Assembly: GCA_031283785.1 (NCBI GenBank)
Contig: JAITBC010000326.1
Coordinates: 1-18,089 of the forward strand
Direction of reading: 5' to 3'
Origin: Tannerella sp.
GTDB lineage: Bacteria > Bacteroidota > Bacteroidia > Bacteroidales > Tannerellaceae
Length of the DNA: 18,089 bases
Below, piece by piece: positions 6,889-15,882 of the stretch. The position numbers and the translations under genes were made by a program. The notes under the pieces were generated by a model. That model saw only the letters and a program-made list of their open reading frames with translations. It was not told the origin of the DNA and searched no databases. Positions within the stretch are counted from its first letter, which is position 1; each line of letters starts with the position of its first letter.

Positions 6889-8253
6889 TTACAGACGTGG
6901 GGCGGACAAATAGTCTGTTATCAGTTTTGCCGTTCGCGTAGAAGCGCCGGGATCTCCCAGCAGGGAAATCACGCGGTCATAGTCTTTAAGCATCTTTTCT
7001 TTATATGCATTGTCTTCTATTATGCGCCGGAGTTCTTCGTAGATTCTCCGTCCGGAAAATTTTGCGCCGAAAAGTTCCTGTACGACTTGCTTCCCGGCAA
7101 TCAGGTTGACAAGGGAGATATATGGAACATGGAAAAAATGATCGAAAACAAAATTTATTAACCGCCCGCCCCCAATATAATAACAAACGACTTGCGGCAC
7201 GCGGAATAAAGCCGTCTCAAGTGTCGCCGTTCCCGAAGTAACTAATGCGACTGAGGCATGCTCAAGCAAGTTACAGGTTTGTCCGTAAACGATTTTTACG
7301 CCGAAATCATCGCCAGTCTGCTTGCCGACATCCTGCCCGCCGCCGGCCAACTGCTCACCGCCTGTTGCCGACTTGCCGACGACCTGTTCACCGTCTGTTG
7401 CCGCTTTGCCGACGACCGCCTGCACGCATGTTGCCGCTTTGCCGACATCCCGCCCGCCGCCGACGCCCGCCTGCCCGCAGCCTTTCGCTTTGTCAACAGC
7501 CGCCTGTTCACCGCCTGTTGCCGGCCGGCTTTTCAAAACATGCTTATAATCGTCCGGCGTCAGTCCGGGAGCGCCGGCTATGACTGGCTGGAATCCGGGG
7601 AATCGCTCCGCGACCGATAACATTGCAGGGAGGTTCTGCTTTATTTCCGCCTTCCGGCTTCCGGCGAGTATCGCTATAACAGGTTTGCCTGTCAGTCCGT
7701 GATCTTTTACGAACGTGTCCGGTTTGTTTCTTCCCGATTCGCGGAACGCCGAGACGGAATCTACCGATGGATTCCCTACATAGTCGACCGGATAATTGAG
7801 CGACTTGAAAAATTCCGTTTCAAACGGCAATATGCAAAACATACGGTCTACATACCGGCGAAACGACTTGATGCGATATTTTTTCCACGCCCATATCTTA
7901 GGCGATATATAGTAGTAAACGGGTATATTCAGCCGCGTTTTCACGAATTTCGCCATTTTCAGATTGAAACCGGGATAATCGACTAATATCACCACATCGG
8001 GATTATATGCGCGAATGTCTTCACGGCACATACGCATATTCCGCAATATCGTACGCAAATGGAGCAACACGGGGATGACGCCCATATATGCCGTTTCACG
8101 GTAATGCCCGACAAGCGTCCCGCCTTCGGAGCGCATCAGGTCGCCGCCGAAAAAACGAAAATCCGCCGTCAAATCTTCTTTTTTCAATGCTGCCATCAGG
8201 TTCGACGCGTGCAAGTCGCCCGATGCTTCGCCTGCTATGAGATAATATTTCAT
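6889..8253 (-). CDS. lpxB: lipid-A-disaccharide synthase with tandem-repeat insertion
   Basis: LpxB condenses UDP-2,3-diacylglucosamine with lipid X to form the lipid A disaccharide at the inner face of the cytoplasmic membrane. Family motifs are GEASGDLHAS at the N-terminus, VVILVDYPGFNLKMA, YYISPKIWAWKKYRIK, YVGNPSVD, ILAGSRKAEIKQNLP and VTSGTATLETALF. I chose the ATG at 8253 (protein MKYYLIAGEASGD, 454 aa), where family members begin. An in-frame GTG at 8277 would add eight residues. LpxB is usually about 380 aa. The excess is a Gly/Ala/Gln/Lys-rich block of about 75 residues (7303-7527) between DDYKHVLKS and VKIVYGQT in the C-terminal nucleotide-binding lobe, where relatives have a short loop. 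Every motif on both sides is intact and in frame, so the enzyme may tolerate it as a loop. It lies 46 bases downstream of surE, a common neighbour in this phylum. Confidence 0.95.
   Translation of the reverse strand: MKYYLIAGEASGDLHASNLMAALKKEDLTADFRFFGGDLMRSEGGTLVGHYRETAYMGVIPVLLHLRTILRNMRMCREDIRAYNPDVVILVDYPGFNLKMAKFVKTRLNIPVYYYISPKIWAWKKYRIKSFRRYVDRMFCILPFETEFFKSLNYPVDYVGNPSVDSVSAFRESGRNKPDTFVKDHGLTGKPVIAILAGSRKAEIKQNLPAMLSVAERFPGFQPVIAGAPGLTPDDYKHVLKSRPATGGEQAAVDKAKGCGQAGVGGGRDVGKAATCVQAVVGKAATDGEQVVGKSATGGEQLAGGGQDVGKQTGDDFGVKIVYGQTCNLLEHASVALVTSGTATLETALFRVPQVVCYYIGGGRLINFVFDHFFHVPYISLVNLIAGKQVVQELFGAKFSGRRIYEELRRIIEDNAYKEKMLKDYDRVISLLGDPGASTRTAKLITDYLSAPRL
7322..7525 (-). repeat. in-frame tandem repeats inside lpxB
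   Basis: On the plus strand five units each begin TTGCCGAC or the variant TTGTCAAC: 7322-7372 (51 bases), 7373-7405 (33), 7406-7438 (33), 7439-7489 (51) and 7490-7525 (about 36). The two 51-base units share TTGCCGACATCC, a variable base, then GCCCGCCGCCG; the two 33-base units share TTGCCGACGACC. The order is A-B-B'-A'-C. Every length is a multiple of three. On the coding strand the units encode VGK(A/S)AT(D/G)GEQ-like and GGGQDVGK-like peptides. The block is clearly richer in G+C than the rest of the gene. Growth by slippage or unequal exchange under reading-frame selection is the simplest reading. Confidence 0.9.
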
Positions 8254-8299
8254 TTTTTTAGCGAATAAGTAGATCACCTGATTACAGTGGATTGCGGCT

Positions 8300-9067
8300 T
8301 TATACGAATCGCTTTTTCAGCTCATTCATAAACGCGTAATCCGTTACATCCAGTTTGCAGGGTACGAGAGATGCATATCCGTTATTTAATAATGTTACGT
8401 CATTATCCGGATAATCCCGGCCTGTACGTTCATATTCGCCCGTAAGCCGGTATGCGGGCGCTCCGTTATCGTCCGTTTCACAGATATATTCGCGTACCCA
8501 CTTGCCGTCTGTCTGGCGACCTGTGCGCAGGCCTCCGACGACCGGGATATTCGGAATATTCAGGTTCAGATACGTACCGTGCGGCAAACCGTGTTTTAAA
8601 AGATGTTCGGCCAGGAGATGCGCATAACGGCAAGAGGCGGAAAAATCAGCACCGGGAACGTATCCATGCATGGACACTCCCACCGAAGGAACATCAAACA
8701 CACACCCTTCGAAAGCGGCGCCCATTGTCCCGGAGTAATGTACCGACAAAGCCTGATTCCCCCCGTGGTTAATACCCGACACAAGCAAATCCGGCTTACA
8801 GGGTAATATCTCGCTAACGGCAAGCTTGACGCAGTCGACGGGCGTCCCCGTGCAACTGTATACGGTCAGGCCTTCCTCCCGCCCGATCATATCATATTTC
8901 ACCGGTGTCGTTGTTGTTATTGCACACGACATCCCGGAACGCGGGCCATCCGGAGCGAACACTACAATGTCTCCCAAATCACGTAACGCCGCCGTCAGCC
9001 GCCGTATGCCTTCCGCATCTACTCCATCATCGTTCGAAATCAGTATAAGCGGTTTCTTTTTATTCAT
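8300..9067 (-). CDS. surE: 5'/3'-nucleotidase SurE
   Basis: SurE is a metal-dependent phosphatase that dephosphorylates nucleoside monophosphates, important in stress and stationary phase. The metal site is visible: ISNDDG (Asp13, Asp14), then [12 protein letters not shown] with the metal-site Ser, and [12 protein letters not shown] with Asn. [10 protein letters not shown] and [12 protein letters not shown] are also typical. At 255 residues it has the usual length. The ATG at 9067 is chosen; the TTG two codons earlier is not needed. The start overlaps the stop of a short upstream open frame (9060-9062). lpxB follows after 46 bases and the two are probably co-transcribed. Confidence 0.96.
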   Translation of the reverse strand: MNKKKPLILISNDDGVDAEGIRRLTAALRDLGDIVVFAPDGPRSGMSCAITTTTPVKYDMIGREEGLTVYSCTGTPVDCVKLAVSEILPCKPDLLVSGINHGGNQALSVHYSGTMGAAFEGCVFDVPSVGVSMHGYVPGADFSASCRYAHLLAEHLLKHGLPHGTYLNLNIPNIPVVGGLRTGRQTDGKWVREYICETDDNGAPAYRLTGEYERTGRDYPDNDVTLLNNGYASLVPCKLDVTDYAFMNELKKRFV

Positions 9068-9190
9068 TTCCAAAATAGTTCATATCTATCATTTGCATCA
9101 GTCCGTTTTCAGGCTTCCGCTTCCAATCGTCACCTACTCTTACTTTCAACCCTCGACATTTGCAATCTCCGGTCTTCTTGCGGATGACTC
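9060..9190 (-). other. short minus-strand open frame leading into surE (possible gene remnant)
   Basis: Between the LRR gene stop and surE, one frame stays open and ends in TAA at 9060-9062, overlapping the surE ATG. It reads TGDCKCRGLKVRVGDDWKRK and then [17 protein letters not shown], a normal-looking composition for a soluble protein end. The frame has no ATG of useful length and continues upstream into the LRR gene in a shifted frame. It could be the tail of a lost gene, a coupled leader peptide, or chance. I recognise no family. Confidence 0.25.
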
Positions 9191-10813
9191 TTATTCGTCC
9201 CAATATCGGAAGGTTGCATAGCCTATATTATTGCGCGGTATAGAATGACCGCGGGTAATGTCTATATATTTCAGATTCGGGTTGTCATAGCACATCAGTA
9301 CATTCACCTTTTTATTTTTACGCAAATCCAGTGCCGTCAATGAACAATTTACACAAGACAACTGTTCCAGCTTCGTGAATGTGTCCAGATATAAGGTTTT
9401 TAGAGGACTGTCACTACATTTCAGATTGATAATATTCGGGCAGTTGTCTATGTTAAGCGCTTCACATCTGAATGTCGCTTCTTCAAGCGATGCACATCCG
9501 GAGACGTTTAGTGTCGCGAGCCGTTGACAGGCGATTATTTTCAATGCAGGACAGTTTTCTATATTTAACAATAACTGAGGCCTTAAATAATCTGCCCTGA
9601 CATCTTCCAGAGCAGGAAGATTCTTCAAGTCAACAGTAGCGGCTCCATCAAAATACGGATCTCTTATATATAATGTCCGAAGTGCCTTGCAGCGGCTCAG
9701 ATCCATCGGGATGTCAAGTACGGCGCAATCTAAATTCTCCAGCATAGTCTGGTTACTCAAGTCCAACATTTCCACGTTTTTTATCATCCAAAAACGCAAT
9801 GTTTTCAGTTTGCGCAGATTGGTTATGTCGCCAAGGATATTCCGGACGTCAACTTCTTCCAATTCGGTATTCTTCGAAATGTCAACATCTCCATACCGAT
9901 AGTACAGTTTTCGTAACGAAGTGCACGGACTTGCATCAAACGATTTATCACTCCCACTAATCACTATTGTATTTAAGGCAGTACACCCAGTCAGATTTAT
10001 ATTAGTACTTTCATAAGAGAACTCGCCTTTTAAACTGAGCTCCTCCAGCTTGTCACAGCCCGAAAGGTCGATTGAGGCCGGTAAAACGTCCATTTCGCAA
10101 TGCAGCTCTTTCAGTGGACTGACGCCGGTATCAATCGCTCCGATCTTTACGTACATCAAAATCAGTTTTTCAAGTGAACGGTAAGTCAATCCTGTTAATG
10201 TCAGGTTTACTCCGTGTCTATTATAGATGCATTGTAGCTCCCGAAGGTTTGTGTTGCGGCTCAGGTTTAAGGACGAGATTGTTGGATTTCGATTAAACGA
10301 CAACACCTGAAGGTTTGTGTTACCGTCCAGATTCAGTGACGCGAGGTTTTGGTTATCATTACAGTATAATACCAGAAGATTCGTATTGTTGCTTAGGTTC
10401 AGCGACTTGAGATAGTAGTTTTCGGAACAATTCAAACAGTTTAACGCCGTGTTCTTACTTAAATCGATGGATTCGAATTCACACCCATCACAAGTGAGCA
10501 ATACCAATGCCGTGTTTTGTGTCAGATCGAGGGCGTTAATTGGATTCCGACTACAATTGAGTGTTTCGAGCGCCGTAAAATACTGAATGCCTTTCAGCGA
10601 AGTGATTCGCCTGTCCGAGCAGTCAATATTGCGCACGGATTTTGCTTCGCGAAGACTGATTAAGCCGTCAGCGTCAGTGTCGAAGTTTTGCAACATATAC
10701 TGTTCAAACAGCAGGTCGGGGAAAGCTTCTCTTGAAATATTTTCAACCTCATCCCGGCATCCCGTTACTGCAAACAATAAAAGTAATAAATAAATAAAAC
10801 AGTTCGTTCTCAT
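9191..10813 (-). CDS. EF-hand and leucine-rich-repeat surface lipoprotein
   Basis: This is a 540-residue lipoprotein: signal peptide MRTNCFIYLLLLLFAVTGC with Cys19 as lipidation site, then RDEVE. The acidic residues right after the Cys resemble the lipoprotein surface-export signal of Bacteroidetes, so outer-surface display is likely. Residues 45-56 (DTDADGLISLRE) are a canonical EF-hand loop with Asp45, Asp47, Asp49, Ser53 and Glu56 as Ca ligands. Roughly 20 leucine-rich repeats of about 20-23 residues follow, of the pattern LxxLxCxxNxLxxLDLSxNTxL. They are regular in residues 60-200, degenerate in the middle and regular again near the end (LEQLSCVNCSLTALDLRKN). There is no T9SS domain. Such proteins usually bind other proteins or host surfaces; the ligand here is unknown. 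The gene is separated from yigZ by 155 bases with a possible promoter of its own. Confidence 0.88.
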   Translation of the reverse strand: MRTNCFIYLLLLLFAVTGCRDEVENISREAFPDLLFEQYMLQNFDTDADGLISLREAKSVRNIDCSDRRITSLKGIQYFTALETLNCSRNPINALDLTQNTALVLLTCDGCEFESIDLSKNTALNCLNCSENYYLKSLNLSNNTNLLVLYCNDNQNLASLNLDGNTNLQVLSFNRNPTISSLNLSRNTNLRELQCIYNRHGVNLTLTGLTYRSLEKLILMYVKIGAIDTGVSPLKELHCEMDVLPASIDLSGCDKLEELSLKGEFSYESTNINLTGCTALNTIVISGSDKSFDASPCTSLRKLYYRYGDVDISKNTELEEVDVRNILGDITNLRKLKTLRFWMIKNVEMLDLSNQTMLENLDCAVLDIPMDLSRCKALRTLYIRDPYFDGAATVDLKNLPALEDVRADYLRPQLLLNIENCPALKIIACQRLATLNVSGCASLEEATFRCEALNIDNCPNIINLKCSDSPLKTLYLDTFTKLEQLSCVNCSLTALDLRKNKKVNVLMCYDNPNLKYIDITRGHSIPRNNIGYATFRYWDE

Positions 10814-10850
10814 AGTTTTAATAAAAATGTTGTTCCCTGTTTAAAAACGG

Positions 10851-10881
10851 CAGAAATAATGAATTATTATATATACTCAAC
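10851..10881 (-). promoter_or_regulatory. possible promoter of the LRR lipoprotein gene
   Basis: On the minus strand GTTG (10878-10881) is followed after 19 bases by TATTTCTG (10851-10858), a 7 of 8 match to TAnnTTTG with normal Bacteroidetes spacing. The start codon at 10813 lies 37 bases further. The rest of the 10814-10968 gap is AT-rich; I see no other gene or clear hairpin in it. Confidence 0.35.
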
Positions 10882-10968
10882 TCTGAATTCATTTACTTAG
10901 AAAACTATACTTTTGTCCAGGCATAAGCGCGGTATACGGAAAACTATGTTCCTTATGATAAGCATATA

Positions 10969-11595
10969 TTACTCTTTAATGTAAGCCGTTTCGACTTTGA
11001 GAAGACGATTCCTGAGATTTTCGAAAAGGCTGCTGCGGATACGCAACGTCATCTCGCAGGTCATCTCAAACGTTTGGGATACGATTTCCGGCTGTTCTTC
11101 CTTTACGATTCGCATTATGCCGTTAAGGTGCGGATATTCGAAGGCGACCGTCAGTTCGCCGTCGACCGTGCGTTCTTCTGTTTCTGCGGCCGCAATCGCT
11201 CCGGCTGCTGCCGTACGATAAGCGACAATCAGTCCGCCTGTCCCAAGTTCGATACCGCCGAAATAACGGACGACAATCACCAGGATATCCGTCAGTTCAT
11301 TGGAATTTATTTGCCCCAGAATCGGTTTGCCGGCTGTCGACGACGGTTCGCCGTCGTCGTTCGTCCGAAACGTTTTACGGTCGGCGCCCAGCATATACGC
11401 CCAGCATACATGCCGCGAATCATAATATTCCTTCCGGTACTCCTGCACATGCCGCTTCACCTCCTCCGGCGTCCTTACAGGCATGGCAAACGACAGGAAA
11501 CGGCTTCGCTTCTCCGTATAATATCCTTCCGATAAACCTTTTATTGTCTTATAAGTATCTTCCGCCATTCGCATAACATCATTTCCATCCGGCAT
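10969..11595 (-). CDS. YigZ / IMPACT family protein (UPF0029)
   Basis: About 208 residues. The N-terminal Impact domain is clear: DTYKTIKGLSEGYYTEKRSR, HVCWAYMLGAD, the signature DGEPSSTAGKPIL, and VRYFGGIELGTGGLIVAYR. The C-terminal part is the usual ferredoxin-like DUF1949-type domain (FEYPHLNGIMRIVKEEQ). Members occur in most bacteria; eukaryotic IMPACT regulates Gcn2 and the bacterial role is not firmly established. The start is uncertain: TTG at 11604 would overlap the upstream TGA, the ATG at 11595 lies five bases after it, and ATGs at 11574 and 11568 are nearer the conserved DTYKTI. GGA lies 9 bases before 11574. In all cases it is tightly coupled to the 72-aa gene. Confidence 0.93.
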   Translation of the reverse strand: MPDGNDVMRMAEDTYKTIKGLSEGYYTEKRSRFLSFAMPVRTPEEVKRHVQEYRKEYYDSRHVCWAYMLGADRKTFRTNDDGEPSSTAGKPILGQINSNELTDILVIVVRYFGGIELGTGGLIVAYRTAAAGAIAAAETEERTVDGELTVAFEYPHLNGIMRIVKEEQPEIVSQTFEMTCEMTLRIRSSLFENLRNRLLKVETAYIKE

Positions 11596-11600
11596 ATGTT

Positions 11601-11819
11601 TCAATCCGGTATATGCGTTTCCTGTTCTTCGCCGAATGCGCGAAAATCTTTCATAATCTCCTCGATCTCCTCAATAAAATAAGGGTCTTTCACTTTACCT
11701 TTGACCATTTCATAATATTTTTCGATAGCCGGAAGCGCACAAATATCTTTACCGCGAAGCAGAAAATAAGGTTCTTCATTTTCTACGCATTGCTTAATCA
11801 TCTGTATCGGATTTTTCAT
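11601..11819 (-). CDS. small uncharacterised protein upstream of yigZ
   Basis: A 72-residue acidic soluble protein beginning MKNPIQMIKQCVENEEPYF, with LLRGKDICALPAIEKYYEM in the middle and a Glu-rich helix-like stretch (IEEIEEIMKDF). No signal peptide, membrane segment or known motif is seen. It is credible as a gene because it fills the space between uvrA and yigZ on the same strand, has an ATG after an A/T-rich leader, and its TGA sits against the yigZ start. The name of its family is not known to me. Confidence 0.75.
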   Translation of the reverse strand: MKNPIQMIKQCVENEEPYFLLRGKDICALPAIEKYYEMVKGKVKDPYFIEEIEEIMKDFRAFGEEQETHIPD

Positions 11820-11887
11820 AAGAATAAATCAATTAAAAATTTAAACAAAAACATTTCCCTTTATCACCAAACTTTATCAGCTAACCT

Positions 11888-14740
11888 CTATACATTAACC
11901 CCTTTAAATTCCGTTTTCAAAAACCGGGCAGTATAGTTCTCCGTTTTTGTTGCGACGAATTGTTCCGGCGTCCCGGCAAAAAGCACGTAGCCTCCGCGTT
12001 GTCCGCCTTCAGGTCCCATATCAACGATATAATCGGCAGATTTTATCATATCCATATTATGTTCAATAATAATGATCGTATTTCCTTTGTCGACAAGTTT
12101 GTTCAGCACTCCGAGCAACACCCTGATATCGTCGAAATGCAGTCCTGTTGTGGGTTCATCGAGAACATACAGTGTCTTCCCCGTATCGCGTTTCGCCAGT
12201 TCCGTCGCCAGTTTGACGCGCTGACTTTCGCCTCCCGACAAGGTTGTCGACGGCTGGCCGAGTTTAATATATCCCAGTCCTACATCCTGCAGAACCTTGA
12301 TTTTATTCAATATGGCAGGCACATTCTCAAAAAACTCGACGGCCATATTGATCGTCATATCCAGCACTTCGGCAATCGACTTACCGCGAAAACGCACTTC
12401 CAGCGTTTCCCGGTTATACCGTTTGCCGTGACAGTCATCACAGGGGACGTATACATCCGGAAGGAAATTCATTTCTATCGTTCTGTAACCATTCCCCTTA
12501 CAGGTTTCGCATCGTCCTCCCGAAACATTAAAAGAAAAACGTCCGGGTTTATAACCGCGTATTTTTGACTCCGGCAGTTCTACGAACAAATTCCGTATAT
12601 CGGAAAACACTCCCGTGTAGGTAGCCGGGTTACTGCGCGGCGAACGTCCGATCGGGGACTGGTCTACGCTGACGATTTTATCCGTATATTCTATCCCTTC
12701 TATGAATTCACATGGCAACGGCAATTCCGTCGAGCGGTAAAAATGCCGGCCGAGAGCAGGCCGCAACGTACCGTTTATCAATGTAGACTTACCGCTTCCG
12801 GATACTCCCGTAATACAGATCATCGTACCTAAGGGAAAAGATACGTTTATATTTTTCAGGTTATTCCCGCTTGCGCCTTTCATCGTCAGGAAATGCCCGT
12901 TACCTTTCCGCCTTATTGCAGGTATTTCGATCGACTTGCGGCCGTTCAGGTATGCCGACGTCAGGGTATCGGTTTTCATCATCTCCTGCGGCGTACCGGC
13001 AAAAACCACTTCACCGCCGAGGCGTCCCGCCTTCGGACCCATGTCGATCACATAATCGGCATTAAGCATCGTATCTTTATCATGTTCGACGACAATCACC
13101 GAGTTCCCGGCATCGCGCAAATCTTTCAACGAGTTGATAAGGCGCACGTTATCGCGCTGATGCAGTCCGATACTCGGCTCGTCGAGGATATAAAGCACAT
13201 TCACCAAGCGGCTGCCTATCTGGGTAGCAAGGCGAATACGCTGGCTTTCGCCTCCCGACAGTGTCGCCGACGCCCTGTTGAGCGAAAGATAGTCAAGCCC
13301 TACGTCAAGGAGAAATTTCAACCGCGAACGTACTTCTTTCAATATCTCCGCCGCAATCTTTTTTTGCTGCCCTGACATCTTATCATCGACCGACATCATC
13401 CATTTATAAAGTTCCGATACGTCCCATTCCGACAGTTCGACAATATTCTTACCATCTATACGGTAATGCAGCGCTTCTTTATTCAGGCGTTGCCCGTTAC
13501 ATTCGGGACATACGGACGTGCTGATAAACTGTCCCGCCCATTTCTGCGCCGACAGCGACGCGTCGTCTTCCTGTTGCATCAATATGTATTTGGCGACGCC
13601 TTCATACGACAAAATATAGTTCGAACTGCCTATATATTCATTCTGTATATGCAGGCGTTCGTCCGTTCCGTTCATTATCTCGTCGATTGCATCATCCGGC
13701 AAATCCCGTACAGGCGTGTTGATGGTAACGCCATGCTTCTTACAAAGCGCATCAATCTGCCAAAAAATCATGGAGTTCTTATATTTGCCGAGCGCAACAA
13801 TCCCTCCGCCGTAAATACTGAGGGAAGGATCAGGCATAATCTTGTTCATATCCAGAATATTAATCGCGCCTAACCCTTTACAGCGCGGACAAGCCCCATG
13901 CGGCGAATTAAACGAGAAGTTATGCGGGGCAGGCTCGCTATACGAAATCCCCGTCACTGGACACATAAGGCGACAGCTGTAATATCGCATCTCGCCGCTA
14001 TGGACGTCAAGCAGAACGATAAGTCCGTCGCCCTGTTTCATGCCCACCCGCAGGCTCTTTTTAAGGCGTTGATTTTCCGAACCGGAAACAATCATCTTGT
14101 CGATCACGATTTCTATGCTGTGCATTTTATAGCGGTCGAGCTTCATCCCGTGGCGTATCTCTTCAACGTTCCCGTCGACACGGACATTCAGATAGCCTTT
14201 TTTACGAATCTGCTCGAACAGTTCCCTGTAATGACCTTTACGATTCCGCACGACCGGCGCGAGGATATACATTTTACGATCCTTATAATCTTTCAGGATA
14301 AGCTCCAATATCTGTTCTTCGGTATATTTGACCATCTTCTCGCCGCTCAGGTAAGAGTAAGCTTCGCCGGCACGCGCATATAGAAGACGCATAAAATCAT
14401 ACACTTCGGTTGTCGTTCCCACCGTAGAACGGGGATTGCGGTTGGTCGTTTTCTGTTCAATCGAAATAACGGGACTTAACCCGCTTATTTTATCGACATC
14501 CGGCCGTTCGATATTACCGAGAAAATTACGCGCATAAGCGGAAAAAGTCTCTATATAACGTCGCTGTCCTTCGGCAAAAATCGTATCAAAAGCAAGTGAT
14601 GACTTACCGCTTCCGCTCATGCCGGTAATAACCGACAGTTTATTGCGCGGGATATCCACATCTATATTTTTCAGGTTATGGACGCGCGCCCCCTCAACGG
14701 AGATAAATCCGCTTTCCTTCATTTTTTCATTCTCATACAT
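11888..14740 (-). CDS. uvrA: excinuclease ABC subunit A
   Basis: UvrA is the damage-recognition ATPase of nucleotide excision repair; a dimer loads UvrB onto lesions. The 950 residues have the usual length and order: Walker [20 protein letters not shown] (about 40-58), [18 protein letters not shown], the zinc-module region ending [17 protein letters not shown], signature [17 protein letters not shown] and Walker [17 protein letters not shown]. The second ATPase half has Walker [12 protein letters not shown], a zinc finger ([14 protein letters not shown] to [12 protein letters not shown]), [18 protein letters not shown] and [13 protein letters not shown]. In the first zinc module the expected CPxC reads CPVTG, which I believe is common in this phylum. 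The start at 14740 is the first ATG; Met7 (14722) is possible. The genes before and after it on the minus strand are 87 and 68 bases away. Confidence 0.98.
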   Translation of the reverse strand: MYENEKMKESGFISVEGARVHNLKNIDVDIPRNKLSVITGMSGSGKSSLAFDTIFAEGQRRYIETFSAYARNFLGNIERPDVDKISGLSPVISIEQKTTNRNPRSTVGTTTEVYDFMRLLYARAGEAYSYLSGEKMVKYTEEQILELILKDYKDRKMYILAPVVRNRKGHYRELFEQIRKKGYLNVRVDGNVEEIRHGMKLDRYKMHSIEIVIDKMIVSGSENQRLKKSLRVGMKQGDGLIVLLDVHSGEMRYYSCRLMCPVTGISYSEPAPHNFSFNSPHGACPRCKGLGAINILDMNKIMPDPSLSIYGGGIVALGKYKNSMIFWQIDALCKKHGVTINTPVRDLPDDAIDEIMNGTDERLHIQNEYIGSSNYILSYEGVAKYILMQQEDDASLSAQKWAGQFISTSVCPECNGQRLNKEALHYRIDGKNIVELSEWDVSELYKWMMSVDDKMSGQQKKIAAEILKEVRSRLKFLLDVGLDYLSLNRASATLSGGESQRIRLATQIGSRLVNVLYILDEPSIGLHQRDNVRLINSLKDLRDAGNSVIVVEHDKDTMLNADYVIDMGPKAGRLGGEVVFAGTPQEMMKTDTLTSAYLNGRKSIEIPAIRRKGNGHFLTMKGASGNNLKNINVSFPLGTMICITGVSGSGKSTLINGTLRPALGRHFYRSTELPLPCEFIEGIEYTDKIVSVDQSPIGRSPRSNPATYTGVFSDIRNLFVELPESKIRGYKPGRFSFNVSGGRCETCKGNGYRTIEMNFLPDVYVPCDDCHGKRYNRETLEVRFRGKSIAEVLDMTINMAVEFFENVPAILNKIKVLQDVGLGYIKLGQPSTTLSGGESQRVKLATELAKRDTGKTLYVLDEPTTGLHFDDIRVLLGVLNKLVDKGNTIIIIEHNMDMIKSADYIVDMGPEGGQRGGYVLFAGTPEQFVATKTENYTARFLKTEFKGVNV

Positions 14741-14827
14741 TTCACATTTTCTCTTTCTTCATTCGCCAATATCCTATCCGCAAAATCCGGCAAACCTTAT
14801 GAACCTTCTTTTTATTCCGCGCCTCCT

Positions 14828-15796
14828 TCATCGTACAACCCAACGCTTATCGTGCACATATGTACTGCCCGTATTATAATACAAATTATTTTCATCCGGT
14901 ATCAGTATTTTATATGTCCCGCCACCGGTCACAAGTTTCGAATCTTTCAACCACGGATTGAAAGATTTCAGGTCATAATAAGTGATTTCATATTTACGGG
15001 CAAAATCCGCCAGATCGGCAATATCTTCTTCAATCGAAACTTCCCGACAGTTTACCGGACGGTAAAGATTCTCCGCTCTAAGAATAAACCCGTATTTATA
15101 CGGATTCTCAAAAATCTGTTTTACGGCAAAAATACGGTACGGATACCGCAATGATTCTTCTGCCAGATACAAATTAAGGGCGGAAGTCTCCTGCTGTTTT
15201 TCTATCTGCCCCGATATACGCCCCATTCCGGCATTATACGAAGAAGCGACGGCCACCCAATCGCCGTATTTACCATAAGCTTCTTTAAGATATTTACATG
15301 CGGCTTCGGTCGCTTTCGCCACATTACGCCGTTCATCGACCGTAGCCGTTATACGGAGGCCGTAACTCCTGCCCGTGCTTTCCAGGAACTGCCACATCCC
15401 CACCGCACGGGCCGGCGATGTAGCCGTCGGGTCGAGATGACTTTCTATAACGGCAAGGTATTTGAAATCATCCGGAATGCCGTTCGCTCTCAGAATCGGT
15501 TCGATAATAGGGAAATAACGGTTTGCCCGCTTTATAAGCAACATCGTTGTTGAATGGTTATAGATGAAACCGTTCAACTCACGGTCCATCCCTTCGTGCA
15601 TATTATAACGGGTGAGATCGGTTCTTTTCCCGCAAAAAAAGATATAAGAAGGTGTTTCCGGCGAAACCGTAAAGGATGCTACAACGGGCGAATCTTCCCC
15701 GACGGCAACGGAATCTCTGTAGCCGACAAGCAAAAATACCGTCAGGCAGATGATGCTCGCCGTCAGAAAAGCTGTTATTACATGCAATATTTTCAT
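14828..15796 (-). CDS. MltD-like lytic transglycosylase (SLT domain)
   Basis: This 322-residue protein cleaves the glycan strands of peptidoglycan with formation of 1,6-anhydro ends. An N-terminal hydrophobic segment (about residues 5-25) serves as signal or membrane anchor. The SLT domain spans about 95-235: catalytic Glu118 in [12 protein letters not shown], then [19 protein letters not shown], and [10 protein letters not shown] at about 185-193. After it, residues 255-300 ([20 protein letters not shown], then YKILIP) form a single LysM-like module, fewer than in many MltD proteins. It lies 86 bases downstream of the T9SS type-B gene and 87 bases upstream of uvrA, so it could be part of a long unit. 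Confidence 0.92.
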   Translation of the reverse strand: MKILHVITAFLTASIICLTVFLLVGYRDSVAVGEDSPVVASFTVSPETPSYIFFCGKRTDLTRYNMHEGMDRELNGFIYNHSTTMLLIKRANRYFPIIEPILRANGIPDDFKYLAVIESHLDPTATSPARAVGMWQFLESTGRSYGLRITATVDERRNVAKATEAACKYLKEAYGKYGDWVAVASSYNAGMGRISGQIEKQQETSALNLYLAEESLRYPYRIFAVKQIFENPYKYGFILRAENLYRPVNCREVSIEEDIADLADFARKYEITYYDLKSFNPWLKDSKLVTGGGTYKILIPDENNLYYNTGSTYVHDKRWVVR

Positions 15797-15882
15797 TTCA
15801 TTCCATTATTTTTATTTTTATGATACGCCTCCATGCAAATCAACCGCTACCATTCGCCTGTAGTGGGACAACTCCCTCTGTC

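Noticed and set aside
7322..7525. Regular repeats that might be a CRISPR array
   Set aside because: Units are contiguous without unique spacers, are multiples of three and stay in frame within lpxB.
7245..7620. Three plus-strand open frames over the lpxB repeats
   Set aside because: They exist because the GC-rich repeats lack stops in several frames; the minus-strand LpxB is the real gene.
10905..10925. TACTTTTG on the plus strand as a promoter
   Set aside because: It matches the -7 box but has no good TTTG at the right distance, and no plus-strand gene follows.
10880..10968. 22-codon minus-strand open frame MLIIRNIVFRIPRLCLDK after yigZ
   Set aside because: Too short, no supporting ribosome site or recognisable sequence.
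13900..14000. Missing Cys in the first UvrA zinc module (CPVTG) as a defect
   Set aside because: To my knowledge UvrA of this phylum often has CPxTG here, and the rest of the protein is complete.
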